A stretch of DNA of 64,000 nt from Phragmites australis (taxonomy: Eukaryota; Streptophyta; Magnoliopsida; Poales; Poaceae): NCBI RefSeq assembly GCF_958298935.1, contig NC_084924.1, forward strand, positions 20,061,819 through 20,125,818. The letters are read 5' to 3'. Shown here piece after piece: positions 10,788 to 25,700 of this stretch (the first letter of the stretch is position 1; each line of letters begins with the position of its first letter). Below the pieces are notes generated by a model. It had not been told where the DNA came from. It saw only the letters and a list, made by a program, of their open reading frames with translations, and ran no database searches. A program made the position numbers and the translations under genes.

Positions 10788-13700
10788 ATGGCCAACTTCT
10801 CCTCCTCCGCCGCCGCCGCCGCCGAGGAGGAGGATCCTCCTCCGCCGACGCCGCCCCCGCCGCCCTGCGACGCGCAGACGCTCGCGAGATGGTGAGTGTG
10901 GCAGCGATCCCTGCGCTTCGTGCGCCGGTAAGCTAATCGCGAGGCGCCGTCCGTTCTGACGTGGGTGTCCGCGTGCGCAATCGCAGGTACCAGCTGGAGG
11001 CGCTGGAGCGCGCGGTGGCGGGTAACACGGTTGCGTTCCTGGAGACGGGCGCGGGGAAAACGCTCATCGCGGTGCTGCTGCTCCGCGCCTACGCGCACCG
11101 CATCAGCAGGCCGGCCTCCCGCTCCTTCGCCGTCTTCCTCGTCCCCACCGTCGTCCTCGTGGGGCAACAGGCGCGTGTCGTCGAGGCGCATACCGACCTC
11201 CGCGTCGCGCAGTTCTACGGCGAGATGGGAGTCGACTTCTGGAGCGCAGATACCTGGCTCGCCGCCCTGCACGACGCCGAGGTGCTCGTCATGACGCCGC
11301 AGATCCTCCTCGACAACCTCAGGCACAGCTTCTTCCGGCTTCAGGACATCGCGCTGCTCATCTTCGACGAGTGCCACCGCGCGAAGGGAAACTCCCCCTA
11401 CGCCTGCATTCTTAAGGTGCGTTTGGATCGCTGGAACGTTTCGGTTCCTATTTTTGTCGACTACGTACCCACCCTTTTGTTTTGTTGTGATGGCCATTTA
11501 TTGATCTGGTTTTCGAATCACCAGCTCGGTTACATGCTTTAACGTTTCCTTTGCCACTTCTATCAATCCAGGAGCTCCATTGTTTGTTTCTAGGGCCAAT
11601 TTAGTTGGAACCACGCATGCTTCTTTTTGGCAAATTTACATTTCAGTTAGAGTCTTGGATGCTCCCTTCTTTTTATCATGTATCCAACAATTTAGTTAAA
11701 TCCTTCAATTTGCCTTTGCTTGTAGGAGTTTTACCACCCCCAATTGAATTCTAGACCATCGGATCCTCTGCCAAGGATATTTGGAATGACTGCCTCGCTC
11801 ATTTATTCGAAAGGTAAGGATGTGGCAATATTATCTTATCTTTATATGTACATCCTCTCTGATTGACTAACTCTATCACGCTATTTATTCTATAGGTTTG
11901 GACCGTGTCAACTATTCCAAACAAATCTCTGAGCTCGAGAATCTCATGAATGCGAAGGTCAGAACATATAAAAAAGCACCCATGAGTTCAATTTGAGATA
12001 ATCGTTATTCTTGGTTTAGTCACGTTTGATGAAATCTTTGATGCATTTCTTGTTGAAGGTGTATACTGTTGACAGCGAATCAGCACTATCTCAGTACATA
12101 CCATTTGCCACCACAAGGATAGTCCAGTATGATGATTCCACCATTTCATCTGAGCTACATTGTCGTATTACCAGCTGTTTGAATAGACTGTTAACCAAGG
12201 TACTATTTGATGCTTAGGCATAGCCTTCCATAGCTAGCCATTGATTTCATTTATTTCAGTTACACTTCACTTGCCAGACAGTAGATGACTATACCAACTT
12301 GTATTTCCCACTATGTAAAGCAAGATCTTTTCCCATGCATTCCTTAATATCGGAGTATAAAATATTTTGATTTATTATTTGGAAAATGCTATTTATCTGT
12401 CGACAGATTTCTTGGCAAGAAATCTGTCAAATTTCTTACCTTAGGATTTGCTTGGAGATTTGTGCATCATTCTTCTCCGGTGAGGCCACTGTCTTCTCCA
12501 GCGAGCTCAACATCTCCGGCGAGGTTTAGGGTCAGGGTTCGGGGTTTTGGGGGGAATTTGTGGGCCTCCGGCTCTAGAAGATGGTCGGGGAGCTCGCCGA
12601 CCCGGCGGTGGTGGCGGGCGGCAGGCGGGATGGTGAGGCGGCGGGGGCACTGCCCGCCGCGGTGGTGGTGGATGGCGGTTGGGTTGGCGATGGTGGTGGG
12701 GGCGTCGGGATTGGAGTGGTTAGTGGTGGCGGCAATCGCGGAGGCGGTGGCGATGGGGGAACGTGGGGAGGGAGAGGGGAGGTGGAGAGAGGACGGGCGG
12801 CGGAGGTGGGTGGGCCGCGCTGGAGTTGGGCACGGCGCTGATGAGGCGGGGGGGGGGGGCAGCATGTGGGACGGGGAGGCAGCGTGCGAGTGGATGAGCT
12901 CGGGCGGAGTGGACGGGGCCTAGGAGGATGGAGGCCATTTGAGGTCCATCTGATGGTCCAAAATTCGATAGATTTGGCCCATCCAAATATGTCAAGAAAC
13001 ATTTAGCCATTCCCTTATTATTTATCAATACTCCGCTATATAAATTATACAATACACCAGTAACAGTATTCACTTGTTCGCATTTAATCATCTAGAATAT
13101 ATGACATAAAAGATGTGCTGTTCTGGCTCAGCATGTCAAATTTAAATATATAAAAAACTGTAGCAGATCAGTCCTACTACAAGTTAAGTGGGAGCAGGAA
13201 AATGCTGTACTATTTGAGATTCCAAATTTTAATAGATATCTTACAACAAACTTATAAGACAATGACAGTCGTAATTTATTGGTCTTTTATAATTATTGCC
13301 CTTATTCTTATTTCTGTTTTAGTTATTAACCTATGAGACATCTCTTGCAATGTAAACTGTGGTCCTGTTATTGGCTCCTTGTTTGTTGAAGTGATTGATT
13401 TTTCTTTTTACGAATAGGGCCAGAGCCCCAGTTTTGTTCAATAAGAAATGGACCAGGTTTACAGCAGTTTAAGCACCAGATCAATCCTCCAGGTTCGGCA
13501 CCCATAAAAATGAGCGTAGCTACAAAACTTACTAAGCGTATGCATTCAACTGATATTGCATTGAACGCACATATGAGCCTCTCCACCTTACAGATCTAGA
13601 TTACTCATCTTCCTGAACTGGGCAATGTTTTGATTTCTTTAGACCGCAGACTCCCTCCCAGCTCAGCGTTCTTGCAGTCACAAATGGCGATCCTCAATGG

Positions 13701-16700
13701 CTGCTGCATATACTTGATGTTCTTCACAGTACAGCAGTAAATCTCCTTCCGCTTGGCCACTGGACAGAGGATCCTCCAGCTTTTGTGCAATTGCAAGATC
13801 ATTTTCAACACCTGGTGCATACCTGTCCATTGGCCGTTTTGAAAACTGAAAACACAAAAAAGCTCCTTCATTTCCACAACCCCCACTGAGCTGCAGAACT
13901 TTGAGTCATTGATATGCACCCTGGCTTATAATTTAGTTAGAAATACACAGCTAGATATAATTAAGGAAAATTAAATATTACGAGAACTATGCAGTGGTAC
14001 GTAACATGATAAATTATGAATTATTATATTATTTATATTTGTTAGATATCTATATAGCCTTTGTGTAATACTCCCGTGTTATAAGTTGTTCTTTGCATAT
14101 TGCCACCTGTACATGTATATATATTGGCCCATGGCCTCCTGATAATATAAGTTGTTATTCCTAACATAGTAATAGAGCTAGGGTTTTCTTTGGGACGTTG
14201 CAACTTGTCCCAATCTTAGCCAAATTGTTGGCTTTCTTTTCTTACATCCCGAGAAATACGCATCTGGTGAGCAATAGGGTCCTAACACCGATAACCCTTA
14301 TGCTCAACACTGTAGCAAAGAAAGACATACTCAACAGATTGAACAGTTAGTTTGGTACGTTCATAGGGAGCAAGAAGAACGTAACAAAAAAGACAAAGAC
14401 AAAAGTAGTCAGGAAGACACCCATTTAAACGCTCAAAAAGAATCCCATCCTTGAGAGCAGAAGAGGGTTGGATATTGAACAAATAGGTGGCAGTGGAGAC
14501 CATCTCAGCCTAAAAATGAGGTGGGACAAAAGAGGCAATCATAAGCGTGCGAGTTGTCTTAAGGAGATGACTTACGCTCAGCAACGCTATTCTGAGCATG
14601 AGCACTAGGACAAGAGAACTGAGACAACGTACTCTGTTCAGCAAGAAAGGAACGAAGGTGTCCAGAAAGAAATTCGCCTGCAGAATTAGCGCGAAAAACA
14701 CAAACATGAGTGCCAAACTGGGTGCTAATCATAGTGGCAAAACGCTTATATATAGACAACACCTCGCTATGAGAAGACATGAAGTAAATCCAAGTGTGGC
14801 GAGAGAAATCATCTATAAAGATAATATAGTAGTTATGATCTCCTTTTGAAACGAAGGGAGCCAGACCCAAAACATCAGAGTGAACAATATCAAAAGGACG
14901 TTGAGACATTGACCCACTATGAGGATAAGAAAGTTGAATCTGTTTAACAAGCTTACAACCCTGACAATCTAAAGCTACATCTCCTGAGACAGACCCTAAA
15001 ACATCACGACGAACTAATGAAGATAGACATGACCTACAAACATGACCAAGATGATGATGCCTTTGCTAGAAGGAGCCAGTAGTCGAAGAAGCAGAAAGAC
15101 CGGCGGTAGCGGCGACAGCGATAGCAGAAGGAAGACGAATCCAGTCAAACTCCCATAGACACTAGAAATTATGGCGTCAGGGGCTAGCACCAACTAGAGC
15201 ACCCGTGCGAAGATCTTGAACACAACAAGAGTCAGAATCTAGGATAATGCGACAATGATGATCAATAAGCTGACCAGCGGACATGAGCTGTATGGTGAGT
15301 TAGGGAACATGAGCAACAGAAGGAACATTAAAGGCAGTAGAGAACTCAATAATCTCAAAAGAAAATCTAAGCTCCACACTAGCAAACAGAATGAACGCTG
15401 CACGAGCATTATCGTACACCCACTGAGCACAGTCAGATAACAAATCATGGTGCAGCTCCAAGGCATCCTAGTAGGTGGAGTAGGCGGAGACAAGCTTATC
15501 ATAGGTAGCGGTGACAGCTTCAGTAGCTGCTTTGTCTCCTTTGTCGGCAGATGGCTACACAGGCACCGTCAGAAGAATAGGGGAAGGCGGAGAAGGAATG
15601 CCGCTAGAGATAACACCCCAAAGATGAAGCCTACACATGTGAACACCCCAAAGACGGCGAGAGTGCAAAGAAAAGCGGTAGTTGCTGCAAAAAAAAAATT
15701 TCAAATTTTTTGAAGGGGTACGCTAAGCAAAAGGGCATGGGATTGGCGGGACAGCCTAGCAGTGGGTGAGTAAGCCACCGGCCTGGGAGTGCCGTAAATC
15801 GGGAGGAGGCTGGTGACTCGCCCAACGGATTCGATTGTCAGCCTGGGAGGAGGTGGATTGGTGGCTGCCGGTTTGGGAGTGCCGGATTGGAGGCCGCAGA
15901 TCAAGGGGAGGCGGCCTCATGTGCAGAAAGAGGCGGAGGGCAGTGCGGTCCGTGTCGGCGGCAGGCGGAGTGGCGTTGGCCCTCGATTTGTGGAGGGAGG
16001 CGGAGGATGACGCGGTTTGGGGCGGTGGCGGGCAGATCGTTGTCGCACGGGAGGGTGGCATGGTCTGGGGCGGTGGCTAGCCGAGCAGCGTCGCATGGGC
16101 TCCATGGGCGGCGGCGCGAAACCGGCAGTAGATCGGACCAGAACTAGCACACAACGCCAGAGAGAGAGAGAGAGATGGTGGAATGAAGTAACATTTTTTT
16201 GGCCTTGTCAGATACATAGAACCATTTCACAGTCTGCAGAAGGGTTGTGTTTGGAGAAATGCTGTAGTTTCACTGATTTATCAATGTTGCGTTTTTCTGG
16301 TTTTCTATTCATGCTGGGCAGTGTAGGTTTTGAGCATACCTGTCTTTGTTTTGTACACTTTCAGTAACTTCGTTTAACATGTTCTGAGTGGATGCATATG
16401 AATAATATTGTATACATTCTCTTAGCATTTAGGAAGCCTTGTGGGAAAATTACATGGTTCGTCTTTGGGAAATGCAAAGCAAAGGATATCAAAATTACAT
16501 CAGGCGTTCTCATATTGCATAGATAATCTAGGAGTATGGCTGGCAGCAAAGGTACGACAATATATAATACTTCGCATTTGTATCATTTTTACGCAGTCTC
16601 TTAAAATGCCTTCAAACTTTTTCAGGCTGCTGAGGTACAGTCATACAAGGAAAGCTGCATATCCTTTTGGGGTGAAAAATTGGATGAACAAGTTGAGGGT

Positions 16701-19700
16701 TTTGTTAGAGACTACAGTGAAGAAGTATACAGGGAGCTCTCACATTTTTCAAAGAGGGGTACACAGCACAGTTATACCTTTCTTTTTTTGTTTGTTCATT
16801 CAGCAAACTTTTTCTGAAAGTTACTTTAATATGAATTATACTGTGTAACTTCTCTGCCAATGGTGTGCTGATTGTTAACTCAGCTTTTTTTCACTTATAA
16901 ACTGTTTTACTGATGTACTGATTGAAAGTTGTGTATATATACCTACTGATGTGCTATTTGTGAGGACTATGCCAGCATTTGTAACTGCATGTACTAGCTA
17001 ATAAAATGTTACATCCATGGATGTGGTAGACCACAAAATAGAATTCTCTTATGATAGAACAGCTAGAAACCTTGATAATAGACTTTATCAGTGACAAGTT
17101 TGATCCTAGCTTCGAATTCTTGAACCATCCATAATACTAAATTGTGAAATGTATGGAATACAATCTTACCATGGTTTTGACATCCCTTGCTATTTTCTCA
17201 GGTCAGATTGGTGAGGACCTCGCAGCTGATTTGCATGATGGCCTATTGACATCCAAAGTTCATTTTCTTATCAATTCTCTTCTGGAGTACAGGTGATAAA
17301 TGCTTGGATCTTAAGTATATAATAGTTCACATTAATCTCTTTGAAGTTGAAGTGACTCGGCTGCAACAGAAACACAAATAGATGATCGATAAACAAAAAA
17401 ATCTGTGTAGGGTGAACAAAACATCGACTATGAAGTTTTATCGGTCTTAGTTGATATGAAAGTGTGACAGATATCTGTAAAACAACGACCTAGAACAATG
17501 ACGAATCACAAAAATATTTCAACATTGATTCGAACTTATCAAACTCCGTGCTTCATATCCTTTTCACCCATCAAGTCTAGGGTTAGCTCATGACTTTTGT
17601 ATATGTGCCTAATTGCTAATACAATAATATGGGTGGTTGTAACAAATTTTCGCTCATTCTCAAACATGAATAATTTATCTCCCTCTCTGTTGCAGGCATG
17701 TACAAGACTTGAGATGCATTGTATTTGTTGAGAGAGTTATTACAAGCATTGTATTGGAGTCCCTTCTCTCCACTATACATCAAATGTCCGGGTGGACTGT
17801 TAAATACATGGCTGGAAATAGTTCTAGATTGCAATCTCAGAGTAGGAAAAAACATATGGAAATTGTTGATTCATTTCGGAGTGGAAAGGTTTGCCATTAA
17901 TGTTGTTGTGCTGTTCGTTTCACATCCTGTTAATGATAGTACTCTGATGGGAAAATGGTATTCGTGTAGGTGCATCTAATTATTGCCACACAAATTTTGG
18001 AGGAGGGTCTGGATGTGCCAAGTTGTAACTTGGTAATTCGCTTTGATCCATCAGCAACTGTATGCAGCTTTATACAGTCACGTGGTCGAGCTAGGATGCA
18101 AAACTCTGACTACATTTTACTTGTTAGAAGGCATGTCTTCTCATTTTGTCACTATTGTTGTTGCCTGTGTAAATTTCTTATATAACCATTGATCATTTAG
18201 GAATTTGAATTTGCTCTGTTCAAAGTAGACATTATCCACTGAAGTTCCCATTTCATGAATTGAATTGCATGTGCTGGACTAAAAAACCGTGGTCATTCTA
18301 GTAGTTGCTGGTATTTACTTACATTACCCACTGTGTTTCCTGTTTTAATTGTATGTGGTGTATAAAGCATCTCAATCTCCTAAAAGGTGCCACTAATTGT
18401 CAGTGTTCACTTGTTAGTCTCAGATGATTTAATATATGTGCCAGTAGTACCGGTGATACCAGAAATACAAGGACTAGGGTTCTGAGGCACCTGGCATTCT
18501 ACGTAGGCTAAATTGGTTTGTTGTTCCTGATGGGAAGTGTCTGGGAACCATAACGGCTTCAAAATTCTAGGAATTGGGTACTAACTGAAACAGTTGCTTA
18601 ATTTGACTGAGAAAACCATCCGACGTTTTGTTGTTTTTTAGTGGGACGTGGTCTTGTGATTGCTTTGAGTATAATTCAATCAGCATTTGAGATGTGGGTT
18701 CTTTTCCCATTGAATGTGTAATTATCTCACAATAGTCTGCATTTACCTACAAAATGAGGATGCTTTTTTTTATAATAATGAATAACTGTGCTGAAGTTTT
18801 ATATGTGCCGGTTCAATTTTAAATGACTTTATAATCTGTGCCACCTTTTGTTGTCAGAATTACTTCTCAGCTTCTTTTAGTGATATACTTGGATTTTGCA
18901 TATTACATTACATGATGATGCTGTTATCTCTGTTTTTCTGTATCAGAGGAGATGCAGAAGCTCTTTCTAAGACAAAAAAGTATCTCGCAAGTGGGCAAAT
19001 AATGCGTGAAGAATCTCTGAGATTGGCACATACTTCTTGTCAACCTCTTGAAAACACCTTATGCGAGGAAGAATATTACTGTGTTGAATCTACTGGAGCA
19101 GTTGTAACTCTTAACTCTAGTGTTCCATTGATTTACTTTTTCTGCTCAAAGCTCCCATCGGATGAGTCTGTTTTCTTTCTTAGATAAGCTTTTCTTTTCC
19201 TTCACATTGCAAAGCATCTTCTGGCGCAAATACTAACGATCCATATTTTCTTCTGCCAGGTATTTTAAACCTCTACCAAGATTCAATATTGACAAGGCAT
19301 TAGGTATCTGCACCCTGCATCTTCCCAAGAGCAGTCCCGTGCAGACAATTCGTGCAGAAGGAGAAGGTTCTGTCCTCAAGCAGGTTGTTTGTCTCAAGGC
19401 TTGCCGGGAGTTACATGCTAATGGTGCTCTCACAGATTCTCTCTTGCCAACGTTAGGTGTTCCATGTGAAGATGAACCTGACATCGGTATGCCAGTTATT
19501 ATTGATTTCAACTAAATTGATCCATATTTAATTTTTCCCAGTTATTGTAATTTTTTATGTAACTGCCACATAGGTGAGTAATTTATCTGCGAGTTGTGAT
19601 AGTTGCAGTTATTTATCCAATTTGTAGGCTACTAATTCGTCCTAGATAGTAATGGAAACTAGGAGAATAATATCCACCCTTTCAGCCAACAGGTGTCTGC

Positions 19701-22700
19701 TCATAAAACATCTGATATGCAGTTAAGATGAGGGTTAATATTTTAATTAAGTTTAATCTTATGTTTAAAAAATTTAAAGGTTGTGTCAGAATGAGGATGC
19801 AGCATTAAGCATCATTTATATGATTTGATGTCATTTGGTAGGTTCAGACCATAGTACAAAAAGACGGACAAGACTGACGGTCCGACCAGGAAAAACCAGA
19901 ACCAGCGCGTGGTCCAGTCTGGTTCAGATCTTGTTTCATGCACCCCAAAAAACCGGAGATTTTTTTTTTTCTCATCCTGTGAGATCCAGGGACCATTCTT
20001 TCACACACACGCAAGTTAACCAACTGGGCTTGCTTTTTAATATTCACTTTTTTGTGAGTGAAAACACATAAAATAACTTTTATGTAAGATTCACTTATAA
20101 GTTATAAATTACACATGAACCAGAAGATTTCATTAATTTCATTATAAATATTATAATATTAATATTGTTAGACCCCGGTCCAACCACTTGTTCATTCTGG
20201 TCAGACCAATAAACCATGAACCAATGACCTCGCTGGTTCGATCACCGGTCCGACTTTTCACACTATGGGTTAGTACAAAAGTACAATTGGTTCCAGGCAC
20301 AAACAGTATCAGATTAATTTTGTTATATTACCTGACTGTTCAAAGATAGTCACAGTCACGGTAAATTACAAAATGGACTGCATAATTTGTCAAGTTGCAT
20401 ATGTCAAAATTAAACCATGTTCTCCATCAGTTTTCCTATTTTGTGTACCGACTTTGTCCTTATTGATTATGCATTTTCAGTATACTAGGAATGTCTAGGC
20501 TAATAAGTCAGAAGGGAAGTACAAGATGGCATTCTTATGTTTTCAATTGGCTAATCAGTATGGGATATATACATACAATTGCATTGGCATTTGAAAGTAA
20601 CATTGCTTTGACTTTTGTCATGTAGTTGTGGAGAGATACAAACATGAGCAGCCTGACTACTTTCCAGAACACTTATTGGACAATTGGTTCTCTTTTTCTC
20701 GTCTTGGCTTATATCATTGCTACAAGATCTCCCTGGAAAGGTGTTTTGGAACAACCACTTTTCCAGCTGATGTAATTTTAGCTGTCAAATGTGACATGGG
20801 ATCTGACTTCATCTCTAACTCATTTAAATTGTGGGGTGTGCAAGGTGATGTGAATGTTACCATGAAATACATGGGCATCATTCATCTAACTAAAGAACAG
20901 GTTCATTATCTAGTTCCATAATTATCATACCATCATTTCTTTGACTCTTTCATAGATGCAGGTATGTTGAGCCCTGCATGATGAATACACACCACTTCTA
21001 TTTTTTCAGGTAACTATTGCTAGAAGATTCCAGACAATTATTCTTTCTTTGCTTATTAATGATGAGCATTCAGAGGTCAGCGACCCTATTAAATACTTGC
21101 ATGAAGTATCCATTGGAGTTGTCTATCTACTTCTTCCATTAGTTTCTGGGAAAGTTGATTGGTGCAGTATGAAATTCTCAGCCTCGCCAATCTATGAAGT
21201 TACTGACAAAGATATGAGGCACTGCCATTCTTGTAAAGATGTTGATTTACTGCAGACAAAAGATGGCCCTTTGTGCAGGTGCATGCTTCAAAACTCTGTT
21301 GTCTGTACCCCACATAATAGCATGTTTTATGCTGTTACTGGGTTTCTTGACTTGAATGCCAATTCACTTCTGCATCGAAATGATGGGAGTGTTGTTAGCT
21401 ACAAAATCCATTTTAAGACTAGGTACGAGTTTGTCTTTTGCATGGTATTTTGTTTGTCTTGCATGGTGCTGGTAAGCTGTAGAATCATACTTTGCATATC
21501 TTATTTATCGTTTTACATTCTCCAGGCATGACCTCAATTTAACTTATGAAGATCAACCTCTCTTGGCTGCCAGTAAGCTTTTGAAAGTGCGGAACTTCCT
21601 CCATAGGTGCCACTACAAAAAAGAAAAAGGTTCCTTTCTGACTAGAGTAATTATAGTTTCTGCCTGTTATTATCCTTTGTCTTGAGTTTTGACACCATGG
21701 ATTAAATTAATTAATTGTGCTGTTGCTATCCTTTGTCTTGAGCATTTAGACTATGCACTGAATGAATTGTGCTCAAATCCTGACATGGAAAGACTTGCAT
21801 GTGCCCATGTCTTCCTTTAATTGTTGTCACTTACCTATAGAATTTGGTATCACAAATTCTTGTTCCTGAAATGTAAAATTGAGCTAGCATACTTTATGTA
21901 ACTATAGAATTTGATATCACAAGAAGAACTATGTATTCCATCAGATACCAAATGTAAGTTCAATCATTAGTAGAGCTAATAGTAAAAGGGCTCATTTATC
22001 AATGGCTTGAGAGACATGAAAAATTGTTGCTAATTTATTAGAATAGGAACAAAAGAAGAAACAAGTACATTGAAATTGTTGATGGACTTATATTTGGAGA
22101 AAAGTTTAAGAGGCCAAATGGACTTGTATTTGGAATAAGAGGGAGTATAAACAGTTTGGTACTAGAAAATACTCTAATGGATACTGGGTTTTTTAAAATT
22201 TCTATAGCATGGAAGTTCAAAGTTTCTGAAACAATATTTGACACCATTAGTGTATTATTTTTCTTTTTTATCTACACAAATGGTCATTCATAATTTTGCA
22301 AGTCCTTGCTGTACACCTAAAAGAGGTTAATGTTGTTTACGTGGTCAGCTCAGGTTCAAAACTAGTATTTTCATAACTGTAAATCCAGTTTTCACACTTC
22401 TCTCAAGATTACATAAGAATAATAAGAAGGAAGATATGACCAATTTAAGACCTTGTTTAATGAGCATACTTCTTTAAGAAGCAAGCTTCCTAGAGAAGTG
22501 TCAGAAGCTGCGCCCATTTAGGAAGGTGTGGGCCTTGTTTGTTTGGTTTGTGGCTTTTCAAGCAGCAGCTTTTGGCTGGTTGCCCTGAGAAGCAGCTGAG
22601 AAACTAAGCCTATCTGTTTGGTTGTCTGGCTTTACTTTTCGGTTGAATATTAGTTGTAGGCCAACATGTATAAATTCCCTTGACTAAATATTTAAAAATT

Positions 22701-25700
22701 AAAGGTTCAAACTCTGATTTTTTAATATAACATCTATACTTTTAAATTTGGGTCACTGATTTGAAATAAAAAATAAATGTCTTTGAGTTTTTGAAATATG
22801 AAAATGTCGATTTGGATTTGAAAAATAAAAAACTTCCACTTTGTAAGTTCAAAATTCAATATTCGAATTCTATGTTTCAAATACTTCTCCAAAATACAAA
22901 AAATGGCATCTGGAGTTTTTGAAAGACCAAAAGTTCAAAATAGAGAACTATTTTTTAAATTCTATATCTTGGACCTTTAAGTTGCCCAACTTCGGTAGTG
23001 AAGGGTAAAACCTTGGTGCAAAAAGCCACCAAAAGAATCTTCCAACCAACAGAAGCTGAAGCCAAGCCCAAGTAAATCGGCCCTAAAGCTGTCAAACATC
23101 TTGTGTAGCATCAGAAGCTTTTTTTGTCTTTAAGATGATGCCCAAGCTCTTGTAGATCAGGTTTTTAGTAGGCTTCTGTACTTTGCATAACCATCATGGA
23201 CATGAAGTTTGAGTTTAAAACCCTATACTTATATTATACTCCAATTAATAGACTTTGTTTGTTATATGACTGACTTGATTATCCTGTTTCCTTGTTTCAG
23301 AATGTAGTGGTAAGGATGTTGTTGAATTGCCACCGGAACTTTGCAGAGTTGTCATGTCACCAGTCTCAGCAAATACTTTGTGCACCTTTTCATTTGTTCC
23401 TTCCATAATGTATCGCATCCAGTGTATTCTTCTTTCCGTGAAGTTGAAAAACCAATTGGGCCCAAGAATGCACCAGTTTGACGTACCATCATTGAAGGTT
23501 CCCATTTTATCACATTTTTCTATTTTTATCTCCAATAATATTTGTAACATTCTGTTAGCTGCTAAATCTGCTGGATGCAGTTACATGCAAGAAGGGAACT
23601 CTTATTTTCCCTTACCAATTTTTTAGGCCTTGTGAATAATGTCATTTTACGTTGCATGCATTACTGTATTTGATTGGAGTATGAAAAGATAGTCTTTAAA
23701 CTGTGAGAAGAAAAGTTCTAGTCATTTATTCTTCAGATGTTTAGTGCGCTAATCTGATAACTATGTACTATTGGGTCTTTGTTTGGTCATCGTTAAGGGG
23801 CTATTCTTTGGATGAGTGCTACAATTAATTTGGCTGCTGCTAAATTTGTGAATAGGATTTAGTTATGTATCTATATTATAACACTCTTTGATGAACAGGA
23901 AAAATTTGATGTTGCTTCATATGCCCCTTATTTTCAGTTAATGATTGGAGTTATGTAGTGTCATTGTTTGTTTTGACTTACATGAATGTTCTCCTTCAAT
24001 GGACATTCCCTGTACATGAATTTTCTTTATATTTACCACTCTTCTCATGAGTTGCAGATTCTTGAAGCTCTAACAACAAAGAAATGCCAAGAGGATTTTT
24101 CACAGGAATCATTAGAAACACTTGGGGATTCTTTCCTTAAGTATGTTATAACTCAACATCTTTTTAGAAAATACAATCTTCACCATGAGGGCATGCTAAC
24201 CAAGATGAAGAAAAATCTTATCTCAAACGCAGCTTTATGCCAGCTGGCCTGCAATAACAATCTTGTGGTACTCAAGATCCTACTTCTCAACCTGTTTTCT
24301 TTTCCTTTTGCTTTTTAACTAAGCTTTTCAGTTTGTTAGTGATCAATTAATAATCATGAATGCGAAAGTAATTCCATATCCACCATCCATATACATACAA
24401 ATAGTTGCCAGTTGCTAGAAGCCATTTTAAGTCATTATTGCTTAACTTTGTACAGCAATGCATACCTTTGTATACTATATTAACTTAAGAATAATGCCCG
24501 TTGTTGGTAAAATTAGATAAATGTTGCCAGAAGACTTATCAGTTCTGAAAACAGTTGGCTATCACTTTTACGACCTAATTAAAAGCTATGTTAGTTGTGT
24601 AAATTTCCCGAGTCTATGAATTAACATGAACAGTTTATTGAACTTGGTTGCACTCGTAAAGCGAGCGAAAATTTGCCATGATAGTTTTTATTTTAATTTC
24701 AAATAAGGAATGTTACTCGGATGCACATGATTAAAAACTTTGCAACCTTGACATGCATTCAAGTGTTGGACGAGTGCTTGACAATCTAGTGAGTCCTAGG
24801 TGGTGATGATAAGGCTGGTGACGGTGGAAGTGCCACCAAGCTGTGGCCATCGTTAGGGGGCCTATTGACTTATACATGCTTAATTGCTATATATGGTTTT
24901 TGTGTGTCTCTGTGTGTGTGTGTGGGGGGGGGGGGTTGGGGTGGAGAAATTATGACTACAGATGAATACAGCCCTAAGGTCGTATCACATGTTCAAAAGA
25001 TGCAATTAAAAGGATTTAGATCTACAATTTCTGTGTATAATATTACGCCAAATGCCGAGAGTTGAATTGTCTCTAGCCTTCTAGGTCCGCACCTACTTGA
25101 GAATTCCAGTTTCTATGCAGCAGGTTCATAAAGCAGATGGAGACAAAATTTTGTAGTTAAGGGTTTGTATAATTCTGTACGCATAAAAGTCTTTTGGGGA
25201 ACATGTGTCTGTCACGGATGGTTGCATATACCCAGTCTCCATCCATATAGCATTGTGTGGTACTGATGACACTGTACCCATGATATTGGATACATGGAGG
25301 ATGGTTGTGGTTTTCATTTTTTAGATCACTGCTGGTTCCTAGGGGTCCTACGTACCATTTAAATGTGTGTGAAGATGTGCGATCAGAAAGTACTACAAGA
25401 TGTAGCCGGTGGAATCATCTCGCTTACATGCATCTCTATGTGTGTGTGGTTACGGAGTATCATGTTGACATGCTTAACAGCAGCCTGGCAAGTGGCGAGC
25501 TCAACCAAAAATGTGTATGGTCAACGAGAAGCTTACCTCCACAAATAGAAAGGGCAAAAATATTAACAGGCTGCTTAATCAACTGTTTAGAATCAGTCAC
25601 TCTTTTAGATCTACTTTTACTAATGCAGAGTTACCCACTGTTAAAACTGATTGCTGTCAATTTTGTTTGCCTTTTCATGTTGCACAGAATAATTATTTGT

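Noticed and set aside
10508..11497. Long frames in other phases and on the minus strand over DCL2 exons 1-2 and upstream
   Set aside because: They are shadows of GC-rich coding DNA. Only the frame used by exons 1 and 2 gives Dicer motifs.
12462..13091. Overlapping Pro/Ser/Gly-rich frames on both strands
   Set aside because: Low complexity driven by G-rich sequence. No family motif is visible, and the block lies inside a DCL2 intron.
12200..16425. Possibility that DCL2 is broken or split into two genes at the large intron 5
   Set aside because: Exons 5 and 6 join in phase at normal sites (CTTAG before 16426) and continue the expected DCL2 sequence.
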